Assembly: GCF_023614235.1 (NCBI RefSeq)
Contig: NZ_CP094264.1
Span: 1,116,001-1,180,000, forward strand
Direction of reading: 5' to 3'
DNA length: 64,000 nucleotides
DNA from: Streptomyces sp. MRC013
Lineage (GTDB): Bacteria > Actinomycetota > Actinomycetes > Streptomycetales > Streptomycetaceae
Below, in pieces: positions 45,188-55,460 of the stretch (the stretch's first letter is position 1; the number at the start of each line of letters is the position of its first letter). The notes below the pieces were generated by a model, which ran no database searches, was not told the origin of the DNA, and saw nothing but the letters and a program-made list of their open reading frames with translations. The position numbers and the translations under genes are program-made.

Positions 45188-45361
45188 TCAGACCGCGAGG
45201 ACCTGGCGCTTGTTGTACGTGCCGCAGCTGGGGCACGCGATGTGCTGCCGCTTCGGCTCCTGGCAACGCTCGCACGAAACCAGGGTGGGGACCGCAGCCT
45301 TCCACTGCGACCGGCGGTGGCGCGTGTTGCTGCGCGACATCTTCCGCTTCGGAACAGCCAC
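45188..45361 (-). CDS. rpmF: 50S ribosomal protein L32
   Basis: The 57-residue zinc-binding (C+) form of L32. It starts [20 protein letters not shown] and has four cysteines in [20 protein letters not shown] at 45361 is two bases after the DUF177 stop. The rpmF-rnc order with upstream DUF177 is conserved across actinobacteria. Confidence 0.95.
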   Translation of the reverse strand: MAVPKRKMSRSNTRHRRSQWKAAVPTLVSCERCQEPKRQHIACPSCGTYNKRQVLAV

Positions 45362-45363
45362 GG

Positions 45364-46002
45364 CTACTTCTCCTGCTTCTCGTCGACGCCCGGTTCGGCG
45401 CCGCTCATGTCGTCCTTCTCGTCGGTCCCGAGTGAACCGGCGAGTCCCTGCAGTGCCGCCCAACGGATGTCGACGGCGTCGTGGTGGTGGTCCGGGTCGT
45501 CGTTCAGGTCGGCCCCGCACTCGGGGCACAGTCCCGCACAGTCCTCCCGGCACACCGGCTGCATCGGCAGTGCGAGCACCACCGCGTCACGCAGCACGGG
45601 TTCGAGGTCGAACATGCCGTCCTCGAGGGGGGTGACGTCCTCGTCGTCCTCGGCATCGTCGTCCGCGGCCGCCCTGCGGTGGCCCCGGTCGTCGGTGTCG
45701 GGGTACGAGAACATCTCCTGGAAGTCCGCCGCGACATCCTGGCGCAGCGGCTCCAGACACCTTACGCACTCCCCCTCGGCCGACGCACGGGCGGTGCCCG
45801 TGACGAGCACCCCCTCCATGACCGACTCGAGGCGGAGTTCGAGCTCGACGGGCGAGCCCTGCGGTACGCCGACGACCCCGTCGATGCCGAGGTCGGCGGG
45901 GGCCGCCACCTCGCGGGTGAGCCGCTGGAGGGCACCGGGACGCCGCCCCAGCTCGTGCGTGTCGAACACGAGGGGGTTGCGGTGGTCGAGGCGCGTGCTC
46001 AG
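45364..46002 (-). CDS. DUF177 (YceD-family) protein, probable non-standard start
   Basis: The 212-residue product has the family start region [22 protein letters not shown] and the central CVRCLEPL motif. An acidic insert ([10 protein letters not shown]) and the C-terminal [14 protein letters not shown] motif follow, giving paired cysteines for metal. YceD proteins are linked to 23S rRNA/L32 incorporation in plants and bacteria; the position next to rpmF fits. No ATG, GTG or TTG occurs near the family N-terminus. A CTG at 46002 has AGGA six bases upstream, so CTG initiation is likely; an ATG at 46128 would add shadow-like residues. Confidence 0.85.
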   Translation of the reverse strand: MSTRLDHRNPLVFDTHELGRRPGALQRLTREVAAPADLGIDGVVGVPQGSPVELELRLESVMEGVLVTGTARASAEGECVRCLEPLRQDVAADFQEMFSYPDTDDRGHRRAAADDDAEDDEDVTPLEDGMFDLEPVLRDAVVLALPMQPVCREDCAGLCPECGADLNDDPDHHHDAVDIRWAALQGLAGSLGTDEKDDMSGAEPGVDEKQEK

Positions 46003-46169
46003 GGCTCTTCCTGCCTTCGGGATCGGGGGTGGGCCGTCCGCGCCGTGTGCGGCGAAGCGGGCAGCCTGGACCGCGGACGTACCCGCGACCGAACAGCCAG
46101 GATACTGGACGCTCCGCCCAGGACCCAATCCGGCCGGTCGCGCGAGGGCCGCCGCGGGGCCCGCGGGGG

Positions 46170-47243
46170 TCAGTGCCCCTGGCCGTGGCCCTGCTCGTAA
46201 CGGCGCAGCTGCTCCAGGTCGATCATGCTCGTGTCGAAGAAACTGGTCTCGTCGAGCGCCGCCGCCTGCTGGTGCGGCACCTGCGGGGCGCGGGGGGCCT
46301 CCTGGGGCTGCTGGTAGGCGTACGGGTCGGGCTGGGCCCCGTAGCCCTGGGTGTAGCCGCCCTGGTCGTAGGCCTGCTGGTGGTAGGCGTAGGGGTCCTG
46401 CCGGTAGGCGTAGGCGTCCTGGGGCTGCTGCGCCGGGTAGCCGTACGGGTCCGGCTGGTGCGCGGGCGGGGGCGGGGCCTGCGCGGGGACGGCCGCGGCG
46501 GCGGGCCGGGGCTCGGCGGACTCGGCGAGGCCCGCCAGGTAGTCGGCGTCGCTGGTGTGCGGCTGCTGCGGACCCGCGGCGTCCTGGGCGGCCATGTGCT
46601 CGCCGAGTGCGTCCGCGGTGGTGCGCCCGTGGAGCTTCTGGCGCCCGCGGCCCACGGCCTCCAGGGTCTTGCCGAGGACCGCCTCGAAGGCGCTCAGCTT
46701 GGCGTCCACGTACTCGTCGGCGCGCTGGACGAGGGTCTGCGGGTCGGGGCTGTACTCGGGGGCGTCCTCGTCGGCGTACCCCTGCTCGTCGAGGCCCGGG
46801 CCGCGGCCGAGGAGCTTCTCGCGGCCCCGGTCGACGGAACCGATGGTCTTGGTGAGGACGACCTCGAAGTTGGCCAGCTTGGAGTCGACGTAGTCGTCGG
46901 CCTCGGCGCGGATCTCCTCGGCCTCCCGGCGGGCCTCCCGCAGGATCCGGTCGGCCTCCTCCCGGGACTGGCGGGCGACCTGGCTGTCGGAGACCAGCGA
47001 GCCGCGTTCGGCGTGGGCGGCCGCGATGATCCGCTCGGCCTCCCGGCGGGCCTCCTCGACCATCTGCTCGCGTCCGCCGATCAGCTCCCGCGCCTGGGCG
47101 AGGGAGCCCGGGAGGGCCCGGCGGACCTCTTCGAGCATCGCGAGCAGTTCGGCGCGGTTCACCACGCAGGAGGCCGACATGGGCATGGAGCGGGCGCTCC
47201 CGACCGCCTCGACGATCTCGTCGAGTTTCTTCTGCACGTCCAC
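46170..47243 (-). CDS. DivIVA/SepIVA-like coiled-coil cell-division protein
   Basis: The ~357-residue product begins VDVQKKLDEIVEAVGSA, then two similar coiled-coil stretches each containing a Y-V-D-(S/A)-K-L motif (DDYVDSKLANFEVVLTKT and DEYVDAKLSAFEAVLGKT). Between them is REEADRILREARREAEEI. The C-terminal 130 residues are Gln/Tyr/Pro/Ala-rich with DPYAY-type repeats. The setting next to DUF177-rpmF-rnc and coaD is that of mycobacterial SepIVA, a septation factor. Such proteins are sometimes misnamed ATP synthase subunit b. GTG at 47243 fits best; 47237 is possible. Confidence 0.8.
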   Translation of the reverse strand: MDVQKKLDEIVEAVGSARSMPMSASCVVNRAELLAMLEEVRRALPGSLAQARELIGGREQMVEEARREAERIIAAAHAERGSLVSDSQVARQSREEADRILREARREAEEIRAEADDYVDSKLANFEVVLTKTIGSVDRGREKLLGRGPGLDEQGYADEDAPEYSPDPQTLVQRADEYVDAKLSAFEAVLGKTLEAVGRGRQKLHGRTTADALGEHMAAQDAAGPQQPHTSDADYLAGLAESAEPRPAAAAVPAQAPPPPAHQPDPYGYPAQQPQDAYAYRQDPYAYHQQAYDQGGYTQGYGAQPDPYAYQQPQEAPRAPQVPHQQAAALDETSFFDTSMIDLEQLRRYEQGHGQGH

Positions 47244-47376
47244 CGTGTGCTCGCCACTCTCTACAACCGGATGGGAAGACGGACGGGACGACTGTACGGC
47301 CAGTCCGGCCCCGTCCGACACCGGTCCTCCGGGCCCGGTCCCGATCGCTCCGGGGTCCCGCCGGGCCGCCGGGCGG

Positions 47377-48468
<1,092 letters not shown>

Positions 48469-48536
48469 TCAGTCCTTGTCGGTCGTTCACGGGCCTGCCT
48501 CGGCTCCACGATATGGCCGGCGCGCCCGGGGGCGCG

Positions 48537-50747
48537 TCATCCCTTCTCCAGGTACCGCTCGCGCTCCGCGTCCAGCAGCGCGTCGAGGGCGGTGCGCAGC
48601 TCCGGGTGGCGCTCCAGGTCGGGGTCGGCGGCGACGAGGGCGGTGGCCTCGGCGCGGGCGGCGGCGATGACCTCCTCGTCCTCGACGACGGTGAGCACGC
48701 GCAGGGAGGAGCGGACGCCGGACTGGGCCTGGCCGAGGACGTCGCCCTCGCGGCGCTGTTCGAGGTCGATGCGGGAGAGCTCGAAGCCGTCCAGCGTGGC
48801 GGCGACGGCGGCCAGCCGCCGCCGGGCGGGGGCGGCCTCGGGCACGTCGGTCACGAGGAGGCACAGGCCGGGGGCGGAGCCGCGGCCGACGCGGCCGCGC
48901 AGCTGGTGCAGCTGGGAGACGCCGAACCGGTCCGCGTCCATGATCACCATGGCGGTGGCGTTGGGGACGTTGACGCCGACCTCGACGACGGTGGTCGCGA
49001 CGAGCACGTCGGTCTCGCCCGCGGCGAAGCGGCGCATGACGGCGTCCTTGTCGTCGGGGTGCATCCTGCCGTGCAGGACCTCCACGCGCAGGCCCGCCAG
49101 GGGGCCCTCGGCGAGCTGCCCGGCCACCTCGGTGACGGCGAGCGGCGGCCGCTTCCCGGCGTCCTCCGCGGCCTCGGCGCTCCCCGTCTTCTCCGCGGCC
49201 CTCGCGGCGGACCCGGCGCCGCCCTGCTCGTCCTGGTCGTCGCCGATGCGCGGGCACACGACGTACGCCTGGTGGCCGTCCCCCACCTCCTCGCGGACGC
49301 GCTCCCAGGCGCGGGCGAGGAAGTGCGGCTTGTCCCGGGCGGGCACGACGTGGGTGGCGATCGGCGAGCGGCCGGCCGGGAGCTGGTCGAGGACGGAGGT
49401 CTCCAGGTCGCCGAAGACGGTCATGGCGACCGTGCGCGGGATGGGTGTGGCGGTCATGACCAGCAGGTGGGGCGGGTGACTGCCCTTGCCGCGCAGGGCG
49501 TCGCGCTGCTCGACGCCGAAGCGGTGCTGCTCGTCGACGACGACGAGGCCGAGGTCGTGGAACCGGACCCTGTCCTCGATCAGCGCGTGCGTGCCGACGA
49601 CGATGCCGGCCTCGCCCGTGGCGAGGTCGAGGAGCGCCCGGCGGCGGGCGGCGGCGCCCATGGAGCCGGTGAGCAGGACGACCCTGGTGGCGTGCTCGGC
49701 GCCGCCGAGCATCCCGCCCTGGGCCAGGTCGCCCATCATCTCGGTGATCGAGCGGTGGTGCTGCTGGGCGAGGACCTCGGTCGGGGCGAGCATGGCGGCC
49801 TGCCCTCCCGCGTCGACGACGGCGAGCATGGCGCGCAGGGCGACCATCGTCTTCCCGCTGCCCACCTCGCCCTGGAGGAGGCGGTGCATGGGGTGGTCGG
49901 TGGCGAGGTCGTCGAAGATCTCCTTGGAGACCGCGCGCTGGCCGTCGGTGAGGGTGAACGGCAGGCGCTCGTCGAAGGCGTCGAGGATGCCGCCGGGGAC
50001 GGGCACGCGGGGGACGGCGGGCAGCTGCGCGTCGGCGTACCGGCGGCGGGCGAGGGCGACCTGGAGGACGAACGCCTCGTCCCACTTGAGCCGTTCGCGG
50101 GCGTCGGCGACGTCCGCCCCGGTCCGCGGGCGGTGGATCCCGCGGAGGGCGTCGGGCAGGTCGGCGAGGCCCCGGCCCTCGCGCAGGGCGGGGGGCAGCG
50201 GGTCGACGGCCTCGTGGACGCGCGGCAGGACCGCGTCGACGGCCTTGGCGATCTTCCAGGACTCCAGTTTCGTGGTGGCCGGGTAGATCGGGATGAGGGC
50301 GCCGGCCCAGGCGTCCACGGCCTCGCCGCCGTCCCCGTGCAGGAGTGCGTAGGCCGGGTGGGCGAGCTGGAGCCGGCGGTTGAAGAGGGAGACCTTGCCG
50401 GCGAACATCGCGCGGGTGCCCGGCAGGAGTTCCTTGTGCGGCTTGTGGACCCCCTTGCCGAAGAAGACCAGCCGCAACCGCCCGGTGCCGTCGGTGATGG
50501 TCACCTCCAGCCGCTGGCCGCGCCCCCGGGAACCGCTGTACGTGTGCAGGCGCGCGTCGGCGACCTGCGCGACGACCGTGACGTGCTCGTCCAGCGGCAG
50601 GTCGGACATCGCGGTCAGCTCGCCCCGCTCGGCGTACCGGCGCGGGTAGTGGTGCAGGAGGTCCCCGACGGTGTGCAGGTCGAGGTCCTCGGCCATCACC
50701 TTGGCGGTGGCCGGCCCGAGGACCTTCCTCAGGGGTTCGCTCAGCAC
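48537..50747 (-). CDS. recG: ATP-dependent DNA helicase RecG
   Basis: The 736-residue branch-migration helicase rescues stalled replication forks and processes D-loops. An N-terminal wedge/OB domain includes VQVADARLH-type strand sequence. The SF2 motor has Walker A GEVGSGKT, motif II DEQH in VVDEQHRFGVEQ, motif III TATPIPRT, and motif VI QLRGRVGRG. GTG 50747 has GGAGGAGG upstream. It follows the YloV/FakA-like gene, an order conserved in Gram-positive bacteria, and precedes rsmD-coaD. Confidence 0.95.
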   Translation of the reverse strand: MLSEPLRKVLGPATAKVMAEDLDLHTVGDLLHHYPRRYAERGELTAMSDLPLDEHVTVVAQVADARLHTYSGSRGRGQRLEVTITDGTGRLRLVFFGKGVHKPHKELLPGTRAMFAGKVSLFNRRLQLAHPAYALLHGDGGEAVDAWAGALIPIYPATTKLESWKIAKAVDAVLPRVHEAVDPLPPALREGRGLADLPDALRGIHRPRTGADVADARERLKWDEAFVLQVALARRRYADAQLPAVPRVPVPGGILDAFDERLPFTLTDGQRAVSKEIFDDLATDHPMHRLLQGEVGSGKTMVALRAMLAVVDAGGQAAMLAPTEVLAQQHHRSITEMMGDLAQGGMLGGAEHATRVVLLTGSMGAAARRRALLDLATGEAGIVVGTHALIEDRVRFHDLGLVVVDEQHRFGVEQRDALRGKGSHPPHLLVMTATPIPRTVAMTVFGDLETSVLDQLPAGRSPIATHVVPARDKPHFLARAWERVREEVGDGHQAYVVCPRIGDDQDEQGGAGSAARAAEKTGSAEAAEDAGKRPPLAVTEVAGQLAEGPLAGLRVEVLHGRMHPDDKDAVMRRFAAGETDVLVATTVVEVGVNVPNATAMVIMDADRFGVSQLHQLRGRVGRGSAPGLCLLVTDVPEAAPARRRLAAVAATLDGFELSRIDLEQRREGDVLGQAQSGVRSSLRVLTVVEDEEVIAAARAEATALVAADPDLERHPELRTALDALLDAERERYLEKG

Positions 50748-50851
50748 GGCAGCCTCCTCCTCCGTACCCCGTCCCGGTCAGGGGTCCATTCCACACCACG
50801 CCGCCGACAGCGGGCGGCGGCCCGGCCCGGCCACCGGGACCGGGGGCCGGG

Positions 50852-52483
50852 TCACTCGACGCCGATGAGGAGCGGGGCCTGCTGGCGGCCGCCGCGGTAG
50901 ACGCAGGTGTCGACGGCGAGGTACCGGTCGCGCACGTGGCGCTCCAGGTGGTCGGCGAGGGCCGGCGGGGCGTCGTCGGCGAGGACCAGGGTGACCAGTT
51001 CGCCGCCGCCCGACAGCATCCGGTCGAGGAGGGTCCGGGCCGTCTCGGCGAGGTCGTGGCCGATCACGGCCACGTCGCCGTCGATGAGGCCAAGGACGTC
51101 CCCGGCCTGGCAGACCCCGGCCGAGGTGAACGACCGGTGCTCGGCGACGGCCAGTTCGCCGTGGCGGGTGGCGCCCGCGGCGGCCGTCATGGCGACCACG
51201 TCCTCGTCGAAGCGGCGGCCCGGCTCGTGGACGGCGAGCGCGGCGATGCCCTGGACGGCCGCCCTGGTGGGGACGAGGGCGACGCGCACCCCCTCGGCCC
51301 GGGCCTGCTCGGCGGCGGCCGCGGCGGTGTGGCGCAGCTCGGTGGAGTTGGGCAGGAGGACCACTTCACGCGCGTGGGCGCGGCGGATCGCGTCGAGCAG
51401 TTCGCCGCTGGCGGGCGGGCGGCCCGGCAGCGCCAGGACGGTCGTGGCGCCCGCCTCGGCGCACAGCCCGGCCAGCCCCTCGCCCGGGACGACGGCGACG
51501 ACCGCGCGCTGGGCCGGTTCGGCCGGCCCGGCCGGGGGCCTCGCGGCTCCGGCGGCGAAGTGGGTGACGCGGATCCGGTACGGGCGGCCGGCCTCGACGC
51601 CCGCCTCCACGGCCGCGCCCGCGTCGTCGACGTGCACGTGGACGTTCCACAGGCCGTCGCCGCCGACGACGACCAGGGAGTCCCCGAGCCCGTCGAGGCG
51701 GGTGCGCAGCCGGGCGACGGCGTCGTCGTCGGCCTCCAGCAGGTAGATCACCTCGTACGCGGGCCCGCCCGCCGCGCAGGGCCCCGCCGCCGCGGCGGCC
51801 GGCGGGGAGGACACGGCCCGCCGGGGGCGCGGCGCCCTCGCCGGCGCCTCCCCCGACAGCGCCTCGACGAGCGCGCCGAGCACGGTGACGAGGCCGCGCC
51901 CGCCCGCGTCGACGACGCCCGCCCGGGCCAGGACGTCCAGTTGGCCGGGGGTGTCCTCCAGTGCGGCGAGGGCGCCCTCGTACGCGGCCCCGGCCACCGC
52001 CGGGAGGGTGGAGCCGGCCTCGGCGGCGGCCCGTGCCGCGGCCGCGGCGACGCTGAGGATGGTCCCCTCGACGGGGTGGGCGACGGCCCGCCGGGCCGCG
52101 GCGGAGGCGGTGCGCAGCGCCTCCGCCAGGTGGTTTCCGTCACATCCGCGGGCCAGCACCTCGGCCATGCCGCGCAGGAGCTGCGCCAGGATGGTGCCGG
52201 AGTTGCCCCGGGCGCCGATCAGCGCGCCGTGCGCCAGGGCCCGCACGGTGTCGGCGGGCGCGGGGGCGGTGCCGTCCGCGTCGTGCGCGGCGAAGACGGC
52301 CTCCACAGCCTGGCGCGCGGCCTCCACGGTCAGGTAGAGGTTGGTGCCGGTGTCCCCGTCCGCGACCGGGTAGACGTTGATCGCGTCGATCTCCTCGCGC
52401 TCCCTGCCCAGGGCGTCCAGCGCCAGTGCGCACCAGGCGCGGACCGCTGCGGGGTCGAGGTCCCGCCCCAACTTCTCCGGCAC
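50852..52483 (-). CDS. DAK2-domain kinase of the YloV/FakA type
   Basis: A 543-residue protein with an N-terminal DhaL/DAK2 nucleotide-binding domain (NVYPVADGDTGTNLYLT, the metal-binding DGDTGTN loop; ARGNSGTILAQ) and a C-terminal DegV-like regulatory region (VVAVVPGEGLAGLCAEAG, LPNSTE, VPTRAAVQGIAALA). In Staphylococcus FakA phosphorylates FakB-bound fatty acids for phospholipid synthesis. A FakB partner is not in the window, so the role here is by family. GTG 52483 follows GAGGAGG. It is divergent from rpmB and upstream of recG. Confidence 0.88.
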   Translation of the reverse strand: MPEKLGRDLDPAAVRAWCALALDALGREREEIDAINVYPVADGDTGTNLYLTVEAARQAVEAVFAAHDADGTAPAPADTVRALAHGALIGARGNSGTILAQLLRGMAEVLARGCDGNHLAEALRTASAAARRAVAHPVEGTILSVAAAAARAAAEAGSTLPAVAGAAYEGALAALEDTPGQLDVLARAGVVDAGGRGLVTVLGALVEALSGEAPARAPRPRRAVSSPPAAAAAGPCAAGGPAYEVIYLLEADDDAVARLRTRLDGLGDSLVVVGGDGLWNVHVHVDDAGAAVEAGVEAGRPYRIRVTHFAAGAARPPAGPAEPAQRAVVAVVPGEGLAGLCAEAGATTVLALPGRPPASGELLDAIRRAHAREVVLLPNSTELRHTAAAAAEQARAEGVRVALVPTRAAVQGIAALAVHEPGRRFDEDVVAMTAAAGATRHGELAVAEHRSFTSAGVCQAGDVLGLIDGDVAVIGHDLAETARTLLDRMLSGGGELVTLVLADDAPPALADHLERHVRDRYLAVDTCVYRGGRQQAPLLIGVE

Positions 52484-52602
52484 CTGGTGATCCTCCTCGT
52501 GGGGCTCCCGCGCGCCGCCGGGCGCCGGGTGTGGACTGCACCGCAGGGTAGACCCAGGGAGGCCGCGGGGACCGGGGCGGGGGCCCGGCGGCCCGTGGTA
52601 GT

Positions 52603-52632
52603 TTCGTTCTATCGAAGCGGCCGTTGTATGCT
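52603..52632 (+). promoter_or_regulatory. possible rpmB promoter
   Basis: TTCGTT (52603-52608) and TATGCT (52627-52632) are 18 bases apart. They precede the leader hairpin and L28 gene by about 130 bases. The -35 match is poor, so this is tentative. Confidence 0.3.
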
Positions 52633-52641
52633 GCTCCGGTT

Positions 52642-52659
52642 GCCCGATGAGAATCGGGC
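52642..52659 (+). promoter_or_regulatory. GNRA-capped hairpin in the rpmB leader
   Basis: GCCCGAT-GAGA-ATCGGGC is a perfect seven-base stem closed by a GAGA tetraloop, about 105 bases before the rpmB start. It may be a protein- or tertiary-contact element in the 5' leader. It lacks a proper T-tract. Confidence 0.4.
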
Positions 52660-52763
52660 CGTTTCCCCGGCAACGCCACTTCAGTCACCGACCTGATGTC
52701 ATCGACCTGATTCCGGCTCGCCGGATTTCACTGTAAGTGCATCTGAAGTCTTTGGAGTGACCC

Positions 52764-52949
52764 GTGGCTGCCAACTGCGACGTCTGCGGCAAGGGGCCGG
52801 GCTTCGGCAACAACATCTCCCACTCGCACCGCCGCACGTCCCGTCGCTGGAACCCCAACATCCAGCGCGTGCGTGCCGTGGTCGGTCGGACGCCGAAGCG
52901 GCTCAACGTCTGCACCTCGTGCATCAAGGCCGGCAAGGTCTCGCGCTAA
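52764..52949 (+). CDS. rpmB: 50S ribosomal protein L28
   Basis: The 61-residue zinc-binding L28 form with Cys pairs in [17 protein letters not shown] and [13 protein letters not shown] 52764 has GGAG ten bases upstream. It is the only plus-strand ribosomal gene here and stands alone: divergent from the YloV-like gene and convergent with thiD, with a terminator at 52991-53022. Confidence 0.95.
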   Translation: MAANCDVCGKGPGFGNNISHSHRRTSRRWNPNIQRVRAVVGRTPKRLNVCTSCIKAGKVSR

Positions 52950-52990
52950 AGGCGACGTCCCGTCGCGGCGCAGCCTCTGCGGTTGCCTTG

Positions 52991-53022
52991 GAAGCCGGTC
53001 CGCCCTCGGGCGGGCCGGCTTC
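52991..53022. terminator. terminator between rpmB and thiD
   Basis: GAAGCCGGTCCGCCC and GGGCGGGCCGGCTTC form a 15-bp stem (one G-T wobble) with a minimal loop. It lies 41 bases after rpmB and beyond the thiD stop of the opposite strand, so it can serve both convergent genes. Confidence 0.75.
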
Positions 53023-53148
53023 TCGCCGTTCCCGGCGCCCCCGCACCCGGTGAGACCGCGCCCGGCGCGTGCGGCGCGGGCGCCGCACGGGCCGGGAGGG
53101 AGCGCGCGGCGCCCAGGGGCGGAGGACCCGCGCGACCGGGCCGGTTCC

Positions 53149-53972
53149 TCACCGGGCGCCGGGAGCCGGACCGCTTTCCCGGCGGAGGCGCCAGGCGTGG
53201 TCGACCGGGCCGATCCCCCCGCCCAGCGCGAACCCCGCGGCGATGGCCCCGGTGACGTACTCCTTGGCGCGCCCCACCGCGTCCGGCACGGACAGGCCCC
53301 CTGCCAGTCCCGAGGCGATCGCGGAGGCGAGCGTGCAGCCCGTGCCGTGGGTGTGCCGGTTGTCGAGACGGGGGGCGCGGAACCAGTGCTCCTCGCGGCC
53401 GTCCGTCAGCAGGTCGACCGCCTCGCCGGCCAGGTGCCCGCCCTTCACCAGCGCCCAGCGCGGCCCGAACGCCAGCACGGCGCCGGCGGCCCGCCGCAGG
53501 TCCTCCTCGCCCTCCACCCGTACACCGGCGAGCTGCTCCACCTCGTCGAGGTTCGGGGTCGCGACGGTCGCCAGGGGAGCAGCCGCCCGCGCACCGAGTC
53601 GAGCGCGGAGGCGGCGAGGAGCGGGTCGCCGTGCTTGGAGACGCCCACGGGGTCGACCACGACGGGGGCGTCCGTCGCCGCGAGCAGTTCCGCGACGGTC
53701 TCGACGAGCGGGGCGGACGCGAGCATCCCCGTCTTCACGGCCTGCACGCCGATGTCTCCGACGACGCTGCGGTACTGGGCCCGTACGGCCTCCTCCGGCA
53801 GTTCCCAGGCGCCCTGCACGCCCAGCGAGTTCTGCGCGGTGACGGCGGTGAGGACGCTCATGCCGTGGACGCCGAGGGCGAGCATGGTCTTCAGATCCGC
53901 CTGGATTCCGGCGCCGCCGCCGGAGTCGGACCCGGCGACGGTGAGCACGCGGGGCGGGGCCTGGCGGGTCAC
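53149..53972 (-). pseudogene. thiD: hydroxymethylpyrimidine (phosphate) kinase ThiD, frameshifted as read
   Basis: ThiD phosphorylates HMP and HMP-P for thiamine assembly. The N-terminal half is normal from GTG 53972 ([33 protein letters not shown]). After RGRLLP the frame shifts, and the second half ([10 protein letters not shown] region, [19 protein letters not shown] with the catalytic Cys loop) runs in another frame to a TGA at 53149. One added base in the G4 run at 53574-53577 gives a complete 274-residue protein. The start overlaps the thiL stop as GTGA. I regard it as functional with a sequence error. Confidence 0.85.
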
Positions 53973-54943
53973 TCGCCCTCCCCGTGGGGGCCGCCGAAGT
54001 GGTCCCAGCCGCCGGCGGTGTGCCAGGGCGCGCCGTCGACGGTGACCCGGGGCAGGGCGGACGGGTGGAGGACCTCGCCGATGACCTTCCAGCGGGCAGG
54101 CAGCTTCACGTCGGGCGGGAAGGTGGCGACGATCGCGTGGTCCTCTCCCCCGGTGAGCACCCACTGCAGCGGGTCGACGCCGACGGCCTGCCCGATGTCG
54201 CTCATCTGCGTGGGGATGTCGATGGCGCCGGAGCGCAGGTCGATGCGGACCTTGCCGGCCGCCGCGATGTGCCCGAGGTCCGCGATGAGGCCGTCGCTGA
54301 CGTCGCACATGGCGGTGGCGCCGAGGCTCGCCGCGGCGGGACCGGCATGGTACGGGGGCTCCGGCCGGCGGTGGGCCTCGACGAACGCGCGCGGGGAGCG
54401 CAGGCCGCGGGAGAGGACCGCGTACCCGGCGGCGGACCAGCCGAGCCAGCCGGTGTAGGCGACGACGTCGCCGGGCCGGGCGCCGCCGCGGGTGACGGGT
54501 TCGTGGTTGCGCAGGTCGCCGAGGGCGGTGATGGCCACGGTGATCGTGTCGCCGCGCACGACGTCGCCGCCGACGACGGCGGCTCCGGCGACCTGGCACT
54601 CGTCGCGCAGCCCGTCCATGAGCTCGGTGGGCCAGGTGGCGGGGAGTTCGGCGGGCACGACCAGGCCGAGGAGGAGCGCGGTGGGGACGGCGCCCATGGC
54701 GGCGATGTCCGCGAGGTTCTGCGCGGCGGCCTTGCGCCCCACGTCGTACGCGGTGGACCAGTCGCGGCGGAAGTGGCGGCCCTCCAGCAGGACGTCCGTG
54801 CTGGCGACGACGCGCCGGTCGGGTGCGGCCACGACGGCGGCGTCGTCCCCCGGCCCGATCCGTACCGCCGGGGTGGTGGTGAGCCGGGAGGTGAGCTCCC
54901 TGATGAGCCCGAACTCCCCGAGCTCGCCGACAGTGCCCTTCAC
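53969..54943 (-). CDS. thiL: thiamine-monophosphate kinase
   Basis: ThiL makes TPP from thiamine monophosphate, the last step of the pathway. The 324-residue product has the PurM/AIRS-like fold with [60 protein letters not shown] and GGEDH motifs. I chose GTG 54943 (VKGTVGELG) because GGAGAGG lies just upstream; ATG 54961 would begin within that region. It is coupled to thiD by a GTGA overlap. No riboswitch is visible before it, in contrast with thiB. Confidence 0.93.
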   Translation of the reverse strand: MKGTVGELGEFGLIRELTSRLTTTPAVRIGPGDDAAVVAAPDRRVVASTDVLLEGRHFRRDWSTAYDVGRKAAAQNLADIAAMGAVPTALLLGLVVPAELPATWPTELMDGLRDECQVAGAAVVGGDVVRGDTITVAITALGDLRNHEPVTRGGARPGDVVAYTGWLGWSAAGYAVLSRGLRSPRAFVEAHRRPEPPYHAGPAAASLGATAMCDVSDGLIADLGHIAAAGKVRIDLRSGAIDIPTQMSDIGQAVGVDPLQWVLTGGEDHAIVATFPPDVKLPARWKVIGEVLHPSALPRVTVDGAPWHTAGGWDHFGGPHGEGE

Positions 54944-55206
54944 CGAGGTCCACCTCTCCATGTCGTCGTGGGCTCACCGTGCGACCGGCTGGTCCTCGTG
55001 CGGTTGCGGTCGCGAGCCGTCACTGCTGTAGGTACGGTCATCGAGACGGGCGAAGCCGTCAACTTCTGTCTTGCGTGCACCGTGTTCCGGGCACCCGCCG
55101 ACCCGCGGTCTCCCCGCCGCGCGCGGCGACGCGATACCGTGGCGTCCCTTTCTCCCCCCGGGTCCTTCCGGCCCGGAATGGTCCCCGTGGTCGCCCTGGA
55201 GGTTCC

Positions 55207-55440
55207 GTGGTACAGGCGTACATCCTCATTCAGACCGAGGTGGGCAAGGCGTCGCTGGTCGCCGAGACCATCGCGCAGATCTCCGGCGTGATCCGGGCCG
55301 AGGACGTGACGGGCCCGTACGACGTGATCGTGCGCGCACAGGCGGACACGGTCGACGAGCTGGGCCGCATGGTCGTCGCCAGGATCCAGCAGGTGGAAGG
55401 CATCACCCGCACCCTGACCTGCCCGGTGGTCCACCTGTAG
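55207..55440 (+). CDS. stand-alone Lrp/AsnC-type ligand-binding (RAM) domain protein
   Basis: A 77-residue protein: VVQAYILIQTEVGKASLVAE, then GVIRAEDVTGPYDVIV, and ITRTLTCPVVHL at the end. This is the RAM/ACT-like sensor fold of Lrp regulators without a DNA-binding domain. GTG 55207 has GGAGG five bases upstream, so the short form is real and not a fragment of a larger frame. Small RAM proteins can form octameric rings and bind amino acids. It precedes a DUF3515 lipoprotein by 20 bases; partners are unknown. Confidence 0.88.
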   Translation: MVQAYILIQTEVGKASLVAETIAQISGVIRAEDVTGPYDVIVRAQADTVDELGRMVVARIQQVEGITRTLTCPVVHL

Positions 55441-55460
55441 CCCCCGTCTACGCTGAGCCG

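Noticed and set aside
46170..47243. ATP synthase F0 subunit b, a common automatic name for this type of coiled-coil protein.
   Set aside because: No membrane anchor, no other atp genes nearby, and the setting and repeated motif match SepIVA/DivIVA-like proteins.
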